64,000 bases of DNA. It comes from Bacteroidota bacterium (GTDB lineage Bacteria > Bacteroidota > Bacteroidia > 2-12-FULL-35-15). The first letter of the stretch is position 1; each line of letters begins with the position of its first letter. This document shows, piece by piece, positions 33,336 to 41,555 of this stretch. A program made the translations under genes and the position numbers. Location of the stretch: positions 248,001 through 312,000 of the forward strand of contig JAOQAE010000007.1 in NCBI GenBank assembly GCA_025963725.1, in the 5' to 3' direction. Under the pieces are notes generated by a model. It had not been told where the DNA came from. It saw nothing but the letters and a program-made list of their open reading frames with translations, and made no database searches.

Positions 33336-34889
33336 TTACCAGCGGGCCACTTCATCGGCGATCACGTTCACCCATTTTTTTGCATCATTCACGGAAATAA
33401 CCTTGTGAACAAGTATGAGCCTGTCGACAAACGCGCTGACCTTGCGGCAGGGATCGGGTTCGCCCTTATAATTTGTCCTTGCGAAATTCAGCTCGTCGCG
33501 TTCAAGAAAATCGATCGTGCGCTTTTTATCGTAATTGTTCATGTACTCTTTCAGGTACACCGCGATCTCCTTGTACGCTTTTTGGTGGAAGGGATGGATG
33601 CTTTGAAAACATTTTTTATAATACGGCAGCATCCATTCAATCGCCGTCTTCCGGAGCTTTTCAGAGGCAATTATTTTAAACAGGCTTTCTTTCCTGAACT
33701 GCAGCCATCCTTCATAGGTATATTGAAAACTTGTGAAGCCCGCACCGCCGATCAGCAACCCCAATGAAATGCACACCTGCTTCAGGTTGCCTACTTCGCC
33801 AAACTGCCGGGGTTGTTCACGGAATGTCTGAAGCGCATTTTCCAGCAGGCTTTCCATTGTCCAGCTGATCGATCTTTTATCATCATGATAACTTAGCAGG
33901 GAAGTGTGATCAGGCAACACGGCCGGCGCTTTCGCGATAATGCCCCAGGGCGCATGGTCCTTGTCATAGTCTTCCATAAAGTATTCCGTTCCGGCTGTGT
34001 CAATGTATCCGAACTTTTTTCCGCGGATCGCAGTGGCGTATCCGTTCATAAAGGGGCCGAGGCAATTGTACTGCAGCGGGATCACCTTTTCGTTCTTCTT
34101 ATTGATATAGCCTTCGAGGCTGGGCGATGCCTGCACCCTTACTTTGGCGATCCCGTTTTGAAAAATGCCGTCGGGATACAGGTAACTGCAACAAGAGGAA
34201 TTCTCATACCCGTAGGGGATCACGAGATGGTTCTGCTTATCGATGTAGCCCCAGCGGCCATAATTCAGGGCAACCATGCACAAACCTTCCGAAAAGCTTT
34301 CCACGTCTGTATACATGAAGGGGATCATCAGCTTGCCGCTTCTGTCAATAAAGCCCCATTTGCCGTTTTTCTTCGCGCCGATAAGCCCATCGGAAAATCC
34401 AAACGTTGCAAAATACTCATATTCCAGCGGGATCACCACCTTACCCGTAGTATCAATATATCCCCAGTGGCCTGCCTGCGAAACTTGGCAGAGGCCATCG
34501 CTAAAGCTCCATGCTGCATCATAAATGAATGGGATCACTTCTTTTCCTGCGGCATTGATAAATCCGTTGCGACGGCCCTTTTGCGACCCAAAAAGGCCGT
34601 TGTTGCATTCGTCCGAAAGCGCGTCGTAACTGAACGCTGTGATCAGCGTTCCATTTCCATCCGCCAGTGCAGCCTTATGGTCTTTGCACAGCACGAGCCT
34701 GTTTTTCGCATTCGAATGAGCGATGTACTGGTACTCCGCCTTCAGCAGGATCTTTCCTTCCAGGTTCTTCAAACCGAATTTTCCGTTCTCATAAAAAGTG
34801 AAGGTAGCCTGGCTGTATGCGCCGCCAATAAAAAGCAGGAAGAATAATAAGATCAGTCCGGGTGAATGTTTGTTGGAAGGTCGCAGCAT
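33336..34889 (-). CDS. WG-repeat protein, exported
   Basis: 517 residues from ATG 34889, which begins a signal peptide (LILLFFLLFIGGAYSQ). About seven WG (beta-type) repeats follow, with forms such as GHWGYIDTTGKVVIPLEYE, GKWGFIDRSGKLMIPF and GRWGYIDKQNHLVIPYGYE. The C-terminal third (from about residue 330) is helical and unlike the repeats. WG repeats are thought to bind other molecules; no reaction is known. It ends 1 bp from the 3' end of the epimerase-like gene. Confidence 0.82.
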   Translation of the reverse strand: MLRPSNKHSPGLILLFFLLFIGGAYSQATFTFYENGKFGLKNLEGKILLKAEYQYIAHSNAKNRLVLCKDHKAALADGNGTLITAFSYDALSDECNNGLFGSQKGRRNGFINAAGKEVIPFIYDAAWSFSDGLCQVSQAGHWGYIDTTGKVVIPLEYEYFATFGFSDGLIGAKKNGKWGFIDRSGKLMIPFMYTDVESFSEGLCMVALNYGRWGYIDKQNHLVIPYGYENSSCCSYLYPDGIFQNGIAKVRVQASPSLEGYINKKNEKVIPLQYNCLGPFMNGYATAIRGKKFGYIDTAGTEYFMEDYDKDHAPWGIIAKAPAVLPDHTSLLSYHDDKRSISWTMESLLENALQTFREQPRQFGEVGNLKQVCISLGLLIGGAGFTSFQYTYEGWLQFRKESLFKIIASEKLRKTAIEWMLPYYKKCFQSIHPFHQKAYKEIAVYLKEYMNNYDKKRTIDFLERDELNFARTNYKGEPDPCRKVSAFVDRLILVHKVISVNDAKKWVNVIADEVARW

Positions 34890-34923
34890 CGAGGATATAA
34901 CCCTGAAAGAAAAAAAAGATACG

Positions 34924-35274
34924 TTATTTTGCATTCACCTCAGCCTGCATCCTGCTCAGGTTGTTCAGCACAAGCTGGTAGATCTCGGCAAGCCGCTCGG
35001 GATTTTCGGTGTAGAACTTATAGCTTTCATCAAACTGCTCTTTGCTTACCTGGTGCTTCTTATAGATATTCATCGCGATGGGCGTGCCGCCAGGCCCCAT
35101 CTTGCCTACAGAGCCTGCATGAATGTTCATCGTAGCTTCCAGCAAATGCACATCCACCATGATGTCGGCCATCTTTTCTTCCGGCAGCACGTTGTCCGGA
35201 ATAGGGATATCGTTAATATCGGTACAGGCAAAAAGGAAAACGGAAAAAAAAGCGAGCAGAAATTTCTTGTACAT
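34924..35274 (-). CDS. DUF4296 domain lipoprotein
   Basis: 116 residues with a short lipoprotein signal (FLFAC, Cys17). The body carries the DUF4296 pattern PDNVLPEEKMADIMVDVHLLEA and a Y(K)KHQVSKEQFDESYKFY-like helix pair ending near the C-terminus. The family is typical of Bacteroidota and has no known role. It lies 34 bp upstream of the WG-repeat gene in the same direction. Confidence 0.82.
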   Translation of the reverse strand: MYKKFLLAFFSVFLFACTDINDIPIPDNVLPEEKMADIMVDVHLLEATMNIHAGSVGKMGPGGTPIAMNIYKKHQVSKEQFDESYKFYTENPERLAEIYQLVLNNLSRMQAEVNAK

Positions 35275-35359
35275 CCCGGTGCCGGTTTTAGTGCTTTAAA
35301 TGGCGCTCTCACGAAGATCAGCGCCTGAACTTTCACAAAGTTAGTATAAAAAATTAAGC

Positions 35360-35367
35360 TATTTTTG
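35360..35367 (+). promoter_or_regulatory. -7 element of the SDR gene
   Basis: TATTTTTG matches TAnnTTTG and stands only 5 bp before the ATG, pointing to a leaderless message. Confidence 0.5.
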
Positions 35368-35372
35368 CAGCA

Positions 35373-36170
35373 ATGGGTACTTTTAACAATAAAGTGGTGT
35401 GGATCACCGGAGCCTCTTCCGGCATTGGCGAAGCGCTCGTAAAGGCATTTGCCGCCGAAGGCGCTAAAGTGGTGCTTTCCGCACGCAGGGCTGAGGAGCT
35501 GGAGCGGGTGAGGAAGTCGGCCGGACTGAATGATTCAAATTCGCTTATCCTTCCCTTAGACCTTGCCAACACCTCTGCTGCCGATAAGCTTACCAGCCAG
35601 GTGATCTCAACGTTCGGCCGCATCGATATCCTTGTGAACAATGGCGGCATCAGTCAGCGGGCGCTTACAAAGGACACTTCCATTGAAACCGACAGGCAGA
35701 TCATGGAAGTGAATTTTTTCGGCACTGTTGCGCTCACGAAAAGCGTGCTTCCTCACATGCTGAAGCAGCAAAGCGGGCATATCATTGCCATGAGCAGCAT
35801 TGCCGGCAAATTCGGATTTTATTTCCGCTCCGCCTATTCCGCATCCAAGCACGCGCTGCACGGTTTTTTTGAATCGCTGCGGATGGAAATATACAGGGAC
35901 AATGTGAAGGTGCTGATCGTTTGCCCGGGCAAAATAAAAACAAGCATCTCGCTGAATGCTGTTACCGGCAGCGGGGGCAGGTTCAACAAAATGGATGAGA
36001 GCACGGAGAAAGGATTAAGCGCGGAAGAATGCGCAAAGCAGATCCGGGATGCGATCATCACCAATAAGGAAGAAGTGCTGATCGGCGGGAAAGAGCTGAA
36101 AGCGGTATGGGTAAAGCGGTTTTTTCCGAAGCTGTTCTCGAAAATGATAAGGAAGCAGAAACCGGAGTAG
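35373..36170 (+). CDS. Short-chain dehydrogenase/reductase (classical SDR)
   Basis: 265 residues. The NAD(P)-binding motif TGASSGIG is at residues 12-19, NNGG (NAG-type) near 89, the catalytic Ser is in IAMSSIAGKFG and the Tyr-Lys pair in YSASKHALHGF. The C-terminal region (KAVWVKRFFPKLFSKMIRK) is basic and hydrophobic and may touch membranes, as in DHRS7-like enzymes. The substrate is unknown. The -7 element is 5 bp before the start, so the mRNA is probably leaderless. Confidence 0.88.
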   Translation: MGTFNNKVVWITGASSGIGEALVKAFAAEGAKVVLSARRAEELERVRKSAGLNDSNSLILPLDLANTSAADKLTSQVISTFGRIDILVNNGGISQRALTKDTSIETDRQIMEVNFFGTVALTKSVLPHMLKQQSGHIIAMSSIAGKFGFYFRSAYSASKHALHGFFESLRMEIYRDNVKVLIVCPGKIKTSISLNAVTGSGGRFNKMDESTEKGLSAEECAKQIRDAIITNKEEVLIGGKELKAVWVKRFFPKLFSKMIRKQKPE

Positions 36171-36239
36171 GTTGGAGGTTGGAGGCTGGAGGCTGGAGGC
36201 TGGAGGCTGGAGGTTGGAGGTTGGAGGTTGGAGGTTGGA
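36170..36239. repeat. Heptamer tandem repeat (ten units)
   Basis: Ten head-to-tail 7-bp units: two GGTTGGA, four GGCTGGA and four GGTTGGA. The tract starts on the last base of the SDR stop codon, so length changes would not affect the protein. Confidence 0.9.
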
Positions 36240-36495
36240 GAACTTAGAGCTTAGTTCGTAGACGGTTAAGCTTATGACGGAGGTCCTAAATTAAAAACTG
36301 AAATCACTAATTTGCGCAGGAACAATTCCCCTCTTGAGAGGGGTTAGGGGTGTGTTCAAAATAGTATTGATAGTATTATTGGAATAAGATCTCTCGGCTG
36401 CGCTCGGGATGACAAATTCGTACTTCGTACTATTCGTAAAAATTCGTAATTCGCAGAAAACACAGATTCGTAAATTCGTATAAAATTCGTTATCA
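36240..36495. other. Gene-free stretch with repeat fragments
   Basis: It holds three recognisable pieces. A solo palindromic end of the GC-rich family lies at 36328-36356 (CCCCTCTTGAGAGGGG then TTAGGGGTG). A fragment of the ...GCTCGGGATGACAAA repeat lies at 36388-36417. Imperfect ATTCGTA repeats run from 36413 to 36490, up to the start of the VOC gene. No gene or clear promoter is seen. Confidence 0.6.
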
Positions 36496-37557
36496 ATGAG
36501 CAAACCAACAATCGCGGGCATCCAGCAGGTAGGCATCGGCATCCCGAATGTGCATGAAGCATTTAACTGGTACCGCAGGCATTTCGGGATGGACATCCCA
36601 ATCTTTGAAGAAGCGGCAGAAGCAAACTTAATGCTGCCCTACACCGGCGGACAGCCGCACATGCGCCATGCCATCCTTGCCATCAACATGAAAGGCGGAG
36701 GCGGCTTCGAGATCTGGCAATACACCAGCCGCAAGCCCGAGCCTGTTGCATTTGAGATCCAGCTGGGCGACCTTGGATTTTATTGCGCACGCATCAAGAC
36801 AAGCAATGTAAAAGGCTCCTATGATTTCCTGAATGCAAAAAATGTAAACCTCGTAAGCGGCATCGTGAAAGATCCTTCAGGAAATGAAACGTTCTATCTC
36901 CGCGACCCATGGAACAACCTGTTCCAGGTAGTGTACAGCGATTCCTGGTTCGGCAGCGGGATGCAGCTTACCGGCGGCCCTTCCGGAATGATGATCGGGG
37001 TGAGCGACATAGAGCGCTCTAAAAAGTTCTATTCGGATATTTTAGGCTACGACCTTGTGGTGTACGATACCGAAGGAACTTTTGATGACCTGAAGAATCT
37101 TCCTTCGGGAACACACCGCGTGCGCAGGGTGCTGCTAAGGCACAGCAAGCCACGCGTTGGTGCATTTTCCAAATTGCTGGGCGAAAGCGAGATCGAATTA
37201 ATAAAAGTATACGACCGCACACCACGTAAAATATTCGAGAACCGGTTCTGGGGCGACCAGGGATTCATTCACCTCTGCTTCGATATTACCAATCAAAAAG
37301 CGATGAAGGAACTCTGCGCTGCAAAAGGATTTCCGTTTACCGTCGACAGCGGCGAGAAGTTCGATATGGGAGAAGCGGCAGGACATTTCTCATACATCGA
37401 GGACCCTGACGGAGCGCTGATCGAATTCGTGGAAACGAAAAAAATTCCGATCATGAAAAAACTGGGCTGGTACCTCGACCTCAGGAAGCGCGATGCCCTC
37501 AAACCTTTGCCGGACTGGATGCTGAAAGCATTAAAATTCAACAGGGTAAAAGACTAA
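36496..37557 (+). CDS. Two-domain VOC (glyoxalase/dioxygenase) family protein
   Basis: 353 residues with two vicinal oxygen chelate modules (about 5-135 and 155-315). Each has the beta-alpha-beta-beta-beta pattern: GIQQVGIGIPNVHEAFNWY and MIGVSDIERSKKFYSDILGY. Probable metal ligands include His in FIHLCFDI and Glu in ALIEFVETK. The arrangement recalls 4-hydroxyphenylpyruvate dioxygenase and catechol extradiol enzymes, but key C-terminal HPPD motifs are not seen, so the substrate is open. The following membrane gene overlaps its stop by 1 bp. Confidence 0.78.
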   Translation: MSKPTIAGIQQVGIGIPNVHEAFNWYRRHFGMDIPIFEEAAEANLMLPYTGGQPHMRHAILAINMKGGGGFEIWQYTSRKPEPVAFEIQLGDLGFYCARIKTSNVKGSYDFLNAKNVNLVSGIVKDPSGNETFYLRDPWNNLFQVVYSDSWFGSGMQLTGGPSGMMIGVSDIERSKKFYSDILGYDLVVYDTEGTFDDLKNLPSGTHRVRRVLLRHSKPRVGAFSKLLGESEIELIKVYDRTPRKIFENRFWGDQGFIHLCFDITNQKAMKELCAAKGFPFTVDSGEKFDMGEAAGHFSYIEDPDGALIEFVETKKIPIMKKLGWYLDLRKRDALKPLPDWMLKALKFNRVKD

Positions 37558-37961
37558 TGAAAACGGAAGGAGAGTTCCGGGGTGTGAGAATCGCCGTGAC
37601 AATTATTGCCGTGCTGGTGTACTTCTTCGTTTCTCTCGCGGCTTTCGTTATTGCCAGCAGCCCACATAATGTTGCACGCCCCACCGGAAAGATCTCGCAT
37701 ATCTTTTTTGTTGCGGCAGAACTGATCATTTATTATTTGGCCTTTGCGCTTACGAAGAAAACAAAGACTCCGCTGAGGATCGCCCTCATCGTAGTGTTTG
37801 CCTTGATGTTCAGCCTGGATTGTTCATGGAGGATGCTTACTTTCAGCTATCATTTTATCGCTGTCAGCCTCGACCTGCTCCCGCATTTTCTCCTGATCGA
37901 CTATATCCCCCTGTATATCCTGCTTTTCATTACATGGGCTGCCGGTAAAAAAGAAGAGTAA
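37557..37961 (+). CDS. Four-helix membrane protein, unknown function
   Basis: 134 residues with four hydrophobic segments (about 14-34, 45-66, 72-90 and 100-128) and a short charged N-terminus. The start codon overlaps the stop of the VOC gene (TAATG), which indicates translational coupling and maybe a shared task. I do not recognise a family. Confidence 0.7.
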   Translation: MKTEGEFRGVRIAVTIIAVLVYFFVSLAAFVIASSPHNVARPTGKISHIFFVAAELIIYYLAFALTKKTKTPLRIALIVVFALMFSLDCSWRMLTFSYHFIAVSLDLLPHFLLIDYIPLYILLFITWAAGKKEE

Positions 37962-37966
37962 GAGTT

Positions 37967-38887
37967 TTAGTTCTTTACAAAGGAACGAACCGTCTGGCCC
38001 TGGCTGTTGCTGATCTTCAGCAGGTACATACCACTTTCAAGAGCAGAGACATCGATCTTACCCGGTGCCGACCATCGTGTGATCGAGATCATCTCCCGTC
38101 CAAGCATATCTATCACTGTTAGCTGCACATCAGACATCGGGTATTTACTATCGAGCATCAGCTCATTCTCTGCGGGGTTGGGATAAAGCACCAGGCCGGA
38201 AATTTTCGTATGCTCGGTTATTCCTACGGGTGCATGTACAGTTCTCAGGCTTAGTACTCCGTTTCCCGCCTGGCTCATGTCCAGGAATGCAGTATCACAA
38301 TAAGTGTCGGTACAGGTCCCGCCTGAAACCGTAAGACAGACCATACGATTTCCTATGGAACTGTACAGATGTGTTGGATTTGCAAGCGTGGAAGTATCAC
38401 CGTCCCCAAAATCCCAGTAATAGCTCAGCGTACTGCTTCCCGTGGAAAAATCATTGAGCACCCACCCGTTAGGAACCGCAGGATCCGGAACAAGGAAAAA
38501 AGAAGCATGACAATCTGTTGGCGTTGACGGAATGCTGTCACCATAAATACCGTGGCAATACCCATAAAGGCCGGGAACACTTCCGGCTGTATTGATATGC
38601 TGAAACACGGCATAATCCCCTGCATAGGGCAGCGTATAAATGAAATAGAAAGCATTGCTGCTGTAAATGCCTGCTGCAGGCCCCAAACTGCTCATGGTAC
38701 AATTAAGCCCGGTGTCTACCACCACCTCACAAATGCTCATGGAATCCGCACAGTAAGCATAACTTGAAACACCGTATGTTAAACCCGTTAGCCACTGTTC
38801 GCGCAAGCCACGGACAGGTGACGACTGTGAGCGCATGGCTGTTGTAAAGGCCATTAAAACCAGGATGAAGAGAACTTTCTTTTTCAT
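37967..38887 (-). CDS. Secreted PKD-domain protein with T9SS type A sorting signal
   Basis: 306 residues: signal peptide (about 1-20), a Cys-containing beta-rich region, a PKD domain (YYWDFGDGDTSTLANPTHLY, about 165-210), and a C-terminal T9SS type A sorting domain (about 230-306) with LYPNPAENELML, DMLGREM and ESGMYLLKI. The signal and sorting domain route it through the type IX system to the surface or medium. Its binding partner is unknown. It converges on the four-helix membrane protein. Confidence 0.85.
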   Translation of the reverse strand: MKKKVLFILVLMAFTTAMRSQSSPVRGLREQWLTGLTYGVSSYAYCADSMSICEVVVDTGLNCTMSSLGPAAGIYSSNAFYFIYTLPYAGDYAVFQHINTAGSVPGLYGYCHGIYGDSIPSTPTDCHASFFLVPDPAVPNGWVLNDFSTGSSTLSYYWDFGDGDTSTLANPTHLYSSIGNRMVCLTVSGGTCTDTYCDTAFLDMSQAGNGVLSLRTVHAPVGITEHTKISGLVLYPNPAENELMLDSKYPMSDVQLTVIDMLGREMISITRWSAPGKIDVSALESGMYLLKISNSQGQTVRSFVKN

Positions 38888-39012
38888 ATAGAAGAGAATT
38901 AGATCAGGGATATTGGCAAATATAATTAATATATAATAAGCCCTCTGCTGACAATGGGTGAATGGCAGGAATATTTATTAAACGGCAGGAAAAGCGGTGA
39001 AGATTATTACAG

Positions 39013-39020
39013 TAACTTTG
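39013..39020 (+). promoter_or_regulatory. -7 element of the ferritin-like gene
   Basis: TAACTTTG matches TAnnTTTG and ends 4 bp before the ATG, pointing to a leaderless message. Confidence 0.5.
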
Positions 39021-39024
39021 CACA

Positions 39025-39591
39025 ATGCAACTTGATCACCCGAAGCTCGCCGATCTCCTGAAAATGGCTTACTCTGCCGAAAAGGCCGCAGCCTTCGCTT
39101 ACCAGGGACATGCGGGCGCGGTGAAAAAGCCGGAAGAGAAAAAAGCGATCCGGCAGATCGAGGAGGATGAATGGAACCACCGCCGGGAAGTGCTTCAGCT
39201 GATGCAGCAATACAATGTTCCGGTTTCGAAGTATTATGAATTCCGCTTTCATGTGATCGGCAAGATCATTTCCGGCAGCTGCTATGTGATCGGCTGGTTC
39301 ATGCCTTTTTATTTTGCCGGACGGCTTGAAAGCGGCAACGTATGCGAATACTTCCGCATGAAGCAATACTTCAATTCGCTGGGCATTACGGAGCATGATA
39401 AGCTCCTCTACGAAATGGGGATCAAGGAAAAAGAACACGAGGTGTATTTCCTGGAGCAGATCAAAACAAATAAAATGCTGCCTTTCTTCGAATGGCTGTT
39501 CTCCTGGGGAAATAAGAAAGGCTTCAACAACATCGACCTCGATAAAAAATACCCGGTGGAAGAATCCGATCAATACTGCCAAAAGAAATAA
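39025..39591 (+). CDS. Ferritin-like di-iron protein (COQ7/MiaE-like fold)
   Basis: 188 residues, mostly helical. Two E-x-x-H motifs (Glu49-His52 in EEDEWNHR, and one in KEKEHEVYF) plus Glu19 and a Glu in NVCEYFRMKQ give the ligand set of a carboxylate-bridged di-iron site. A hydrophobic patch (about 77-100) could rest on the membrane, as in COQ7-type hydroxylases. It may be a hydroxylase, but its substrate is unknown. The gene stands alone, with a -7 element right before the start codon. Confidence 0.7.
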   Translation: MQLDHPKLADLLKMAYSAEKAAAFAYQGHAGAVKKPEEKKAIRQIEEDEWNHRREVLQLMQQYNVPVSKYYEFRFHVIGKIISGSCYVIGWFMPFYFAGRLESGNVCEYFRMKQYFNSLGITEHDKLLYEMGIKEKEHEVYFLEQIKTNKMLPFFEWLFSWGNKKGFNNIDLDKKYPVEESDQYCQKK

Positions 39592-39644
39592 GCCTTTAAC
39601 TTATTTTAACACTTTCCGGCCTTCCCCGGAAACATCCGATTGAC

Positions 39645-39652
39645 TAACTTTA
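39645..39652 (+). promoter_or_regulatory. -7-like element of the thioredoxin gene
   Basis: TAACTTTA differs from TAnnTTTG only in its last base and lies 21 bp before the ATG. Confidence 0.4.
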
Positions 39653-39673
39653 ACCAACGCTAACTGAATTTAC

Positions 39674-41119
39674 ATGAGAACGCTTTACTGCAGATTATTC
39701 GCACTTGCACTGATCGTATGTTCCTCTTCCGCCTTCGCGGGAGATGCAAAAGGATACGACCTGAAATTCACCGTGAAAGGATTAAAGGAAGGAAGCAACT
39801 GCATCCTTGCGCATTACCATTATAATTTCCAGCTGAAGAAGGATTCCGTTAAGTCGAACGCGAAAGGCGAATTCGAATTCAAAGGAGAGGAAAAATACCC
39901 GGAAGGAATGTACCTCATTATTTTCCCGGATGCATCCCCTAACAAAAAGTATTTCGATTTTGTGATGGATGATGTACAGAACTTTTCGATGGAAACGGAT
40001 ACCACGGACTACATCAAAGACATGAAGGTGAAAGGCTCGGAACAGAACCGCCTCTTTTTCGATTACCAGCATTTCATTTCAAAGCAGCAAAAGCTGATCG
40101 AGCCGCTGCGCGAGCAATTCAAGAAAATACAGAACAACAAGGACTCTTCAAAGCTGCTGCAGGATAAAATGTCGGCGATCGACAAGGAAGTAAGGGCCTA
40201 TAAGGCTGAGCTCCTGAAAACCAACAGCCAGTTATTCATTGCAAAGCTCCTGAAGGCTACGGACGAGCCGGAGATCCCGGAAGCGCCCGTACAGGCCGAC
40301 GGAAAGAAAGATACATTATTCGCCTATCATTATTACAAAACGCATTTCTGGGATAATTTCGATTTCAGCGACGAGCGCATGCTCCGCACTCCTATCTTCC
40401 ATCCCAAGATCAAGCAGTACCTCGACAAGCTTACGCCGCAGATCCCCGACTCCATCAACATTGGCGTGGATTACCTCATCGAAAGGGGCAAAGCGAATCC
40501 GGAAGTGTTCAAATACCTTGTGAACCTGCTGGTGTACGATTATGAAAGCTCGAAGCGCATGGGCTTTGATGCCGTGTTCGTGCACATCGTTGATAAATAC
40601 TACATGACCAACCAGGTGAACTGGCTCGATTCCACACGCATGTACAAGGTGAAGGAGCGGGCATTCATTCTCAAGCCCTTGCTGCTCGGCAAAAAAGCGC
40701 AGAACATTTCCATGCAGGATACCACCGGAAAAACGGTCTCACTCTGGGATGTAAAAGCGAAATACACTATCGTGATCTTTTGGGATTATGCCTGCGGGCA
40801 TTGCAAAAAGGATGTCCCCGCACTTTCCGAACTGTACAAGAGCAAGCTGAAAAAAATGGGTGTGGAAGTGTTTGCGGTTGAGACCGACGACGGCGTTAAG
40901 GAATGGAAAAAATTCATTAAGGAGCATAACCTTAACTGGGTGAATGTGATCGAGCAGGATGATTACAAAAGGGCTGTCACCAAAAAGTTATGGGACATCT
41001 ATAAAACCCCGATCGTGTACCTGCTGGATGAGAACAAGATCATTAAAGCGAAGCATCTCGACAATGAGCAATTAGAGAGTTTCATCGAGATGCTGGAGAA
41101 GGAGAAAAATAAAAAATGA
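39674..41119 (+). CDS. TlpA-like thioredoxin with DUF4369/DUF5106-type N-terminus
   Basis: 481 residues, exported by a signal peptide ending SAFA. The N-terminal beta-rich part (about 25-125) fits DUF4369, the helical middle (about 130-330) fits DUF5106, and the C-terminal thioredoxin domain (about 335-481) has the active-site Cys374-Gly-His-Cys377 in WDYACGHCKKD and the cis-Pro in YKTPIVYLLD. It probably acts in periplasmic disulfide exchange. The next gene overlaps its stop by 4 bp. Confidence 0.88.
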   Translation: MRTLYCRLFALALIVCSSSAFAGDAKGYDLKFTVKGLKEGSNCILAHYHYNFQLKKDSVKSNAKGEFEFKGEEKYPEGMYLIIFPDASPNKKYFDFVMDDVQNFSMETDTTDYIKDMKVKGSEQNRLFFDYQHFISKQQKLIEPLREQFKKIQNNKDSSKLLQDKMSAIDKEVRAYKAELLKTNSQLFIAKLLKATDEPEIPEAPVQADGKKDTLFAYHYYKTHFWDNFDFSDERMLRTPIFHPKIKQYLDKLTPQIPDSINIGVDYLIERGKANPEVFKYLVNLLVYDYESSKRMGFDAVFVHIVDKYYMTNQVNWLDSTRMYKVKERAFILKPLLLGKKAQNISMQDTTGKTVSLWDVKAKYTIVIFWDYACGHCKKDVPALSELYKSKLKKMGVEVFAVETDDGVKEWKKFIKEHNLNWVNVIEQDDYKRAVTKKLWDIYKTPIVYLLDENKIIKAKHLDNEQLESFIEMLEKEKNKK

Positions 41120-41493
41120 AATTAGATTTTGTTGATGAAGTAAACGAGTACAGCGACCAGGTGATCCGCCTGTACGATTTTGATAAAGGGGAAGCGGAGC
41201 GGCTGAGAAAGGCCATACAGGAACATCTTGTTGAGAAGCGGATCTCGCTCGACCTCAGCACGCTTGATTTTATCGAGCCTGTGAACTGCCGGCTGATCCT
41301 GCACCTTGCGGAAGAAGATGAAGGCATCCTTACCATGGACAATAAGCTCTTCTTTTGTGACCTTACCCTGGAAGGCTACAGGAACATGGTGCGCCTGATC
41401 GAACCATACTCCCTGAAGAACATGCGAAGTTTCCAGGCGCTGTACGACCTCGATACACACATCGATTTTTTGCTTGCCCCTTTCGGAAGCTAA
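41116..41493 (+). CDS. Small soluble protein coupled to the thioredoxin gene, unknown function
   Basis: 125 residues without signal peptide or membrane segment; acidic and predicted alpha/beta. It begins inside the end of the thioredoxin gene (ATGA overlap), so translation is coupled. Motifs such as ISLDLSTLDFIEPVNCRLILHL recall the spacing of STAS-like folds, but the match is too weak to name. It would stay in the cytoplasm while its partner is exported. Confidence 0.65.
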   Translation: MKLDFVDEVNEYSDQVIRLYDFDKGEAERLRKAIQEHLVEKRISLDLSTLDFIEPVNCRLILHLAEEDEGILTMDNKLFFCDLTLEGYRNMVRLIEPYSLKNMRSFQALYDLDTHIDFLLAPFGS

Positions 41494-41523
41494 GCTCCGA
41501 TTTCGTGATTCTTTAAATTGGTT

Positions 41524-41531
41524 TATATTTG
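41524..41531 (+). promoter_or_regulatory. -7 element of the DNRLRE-domain gene
   Basis: TATATTTG matches TAnnTTTG, with TTTC 19 bp upstream (41501-41504) as a -33 element. It fixes the start at ATG 41556. Confidence 0.6.
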
Positions 41532-41555
41532 CACGAACAGTACAATTATAAAACC

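Noticed and set aside
36170-36239. Phase-variable coding repeat
   Set aside because: The heptamers lie after the stop codon and far from the next start, so they cannot switch a reading frame.
39595-39610. TTTAAC repeat upstream of the thioredoxin gene considered as a PHO box
   Set aside because: The period is 10 rather than 11 bp, the gap to the -7-like element (34 bp) is out of phase, and the gene has no link with phosphate.
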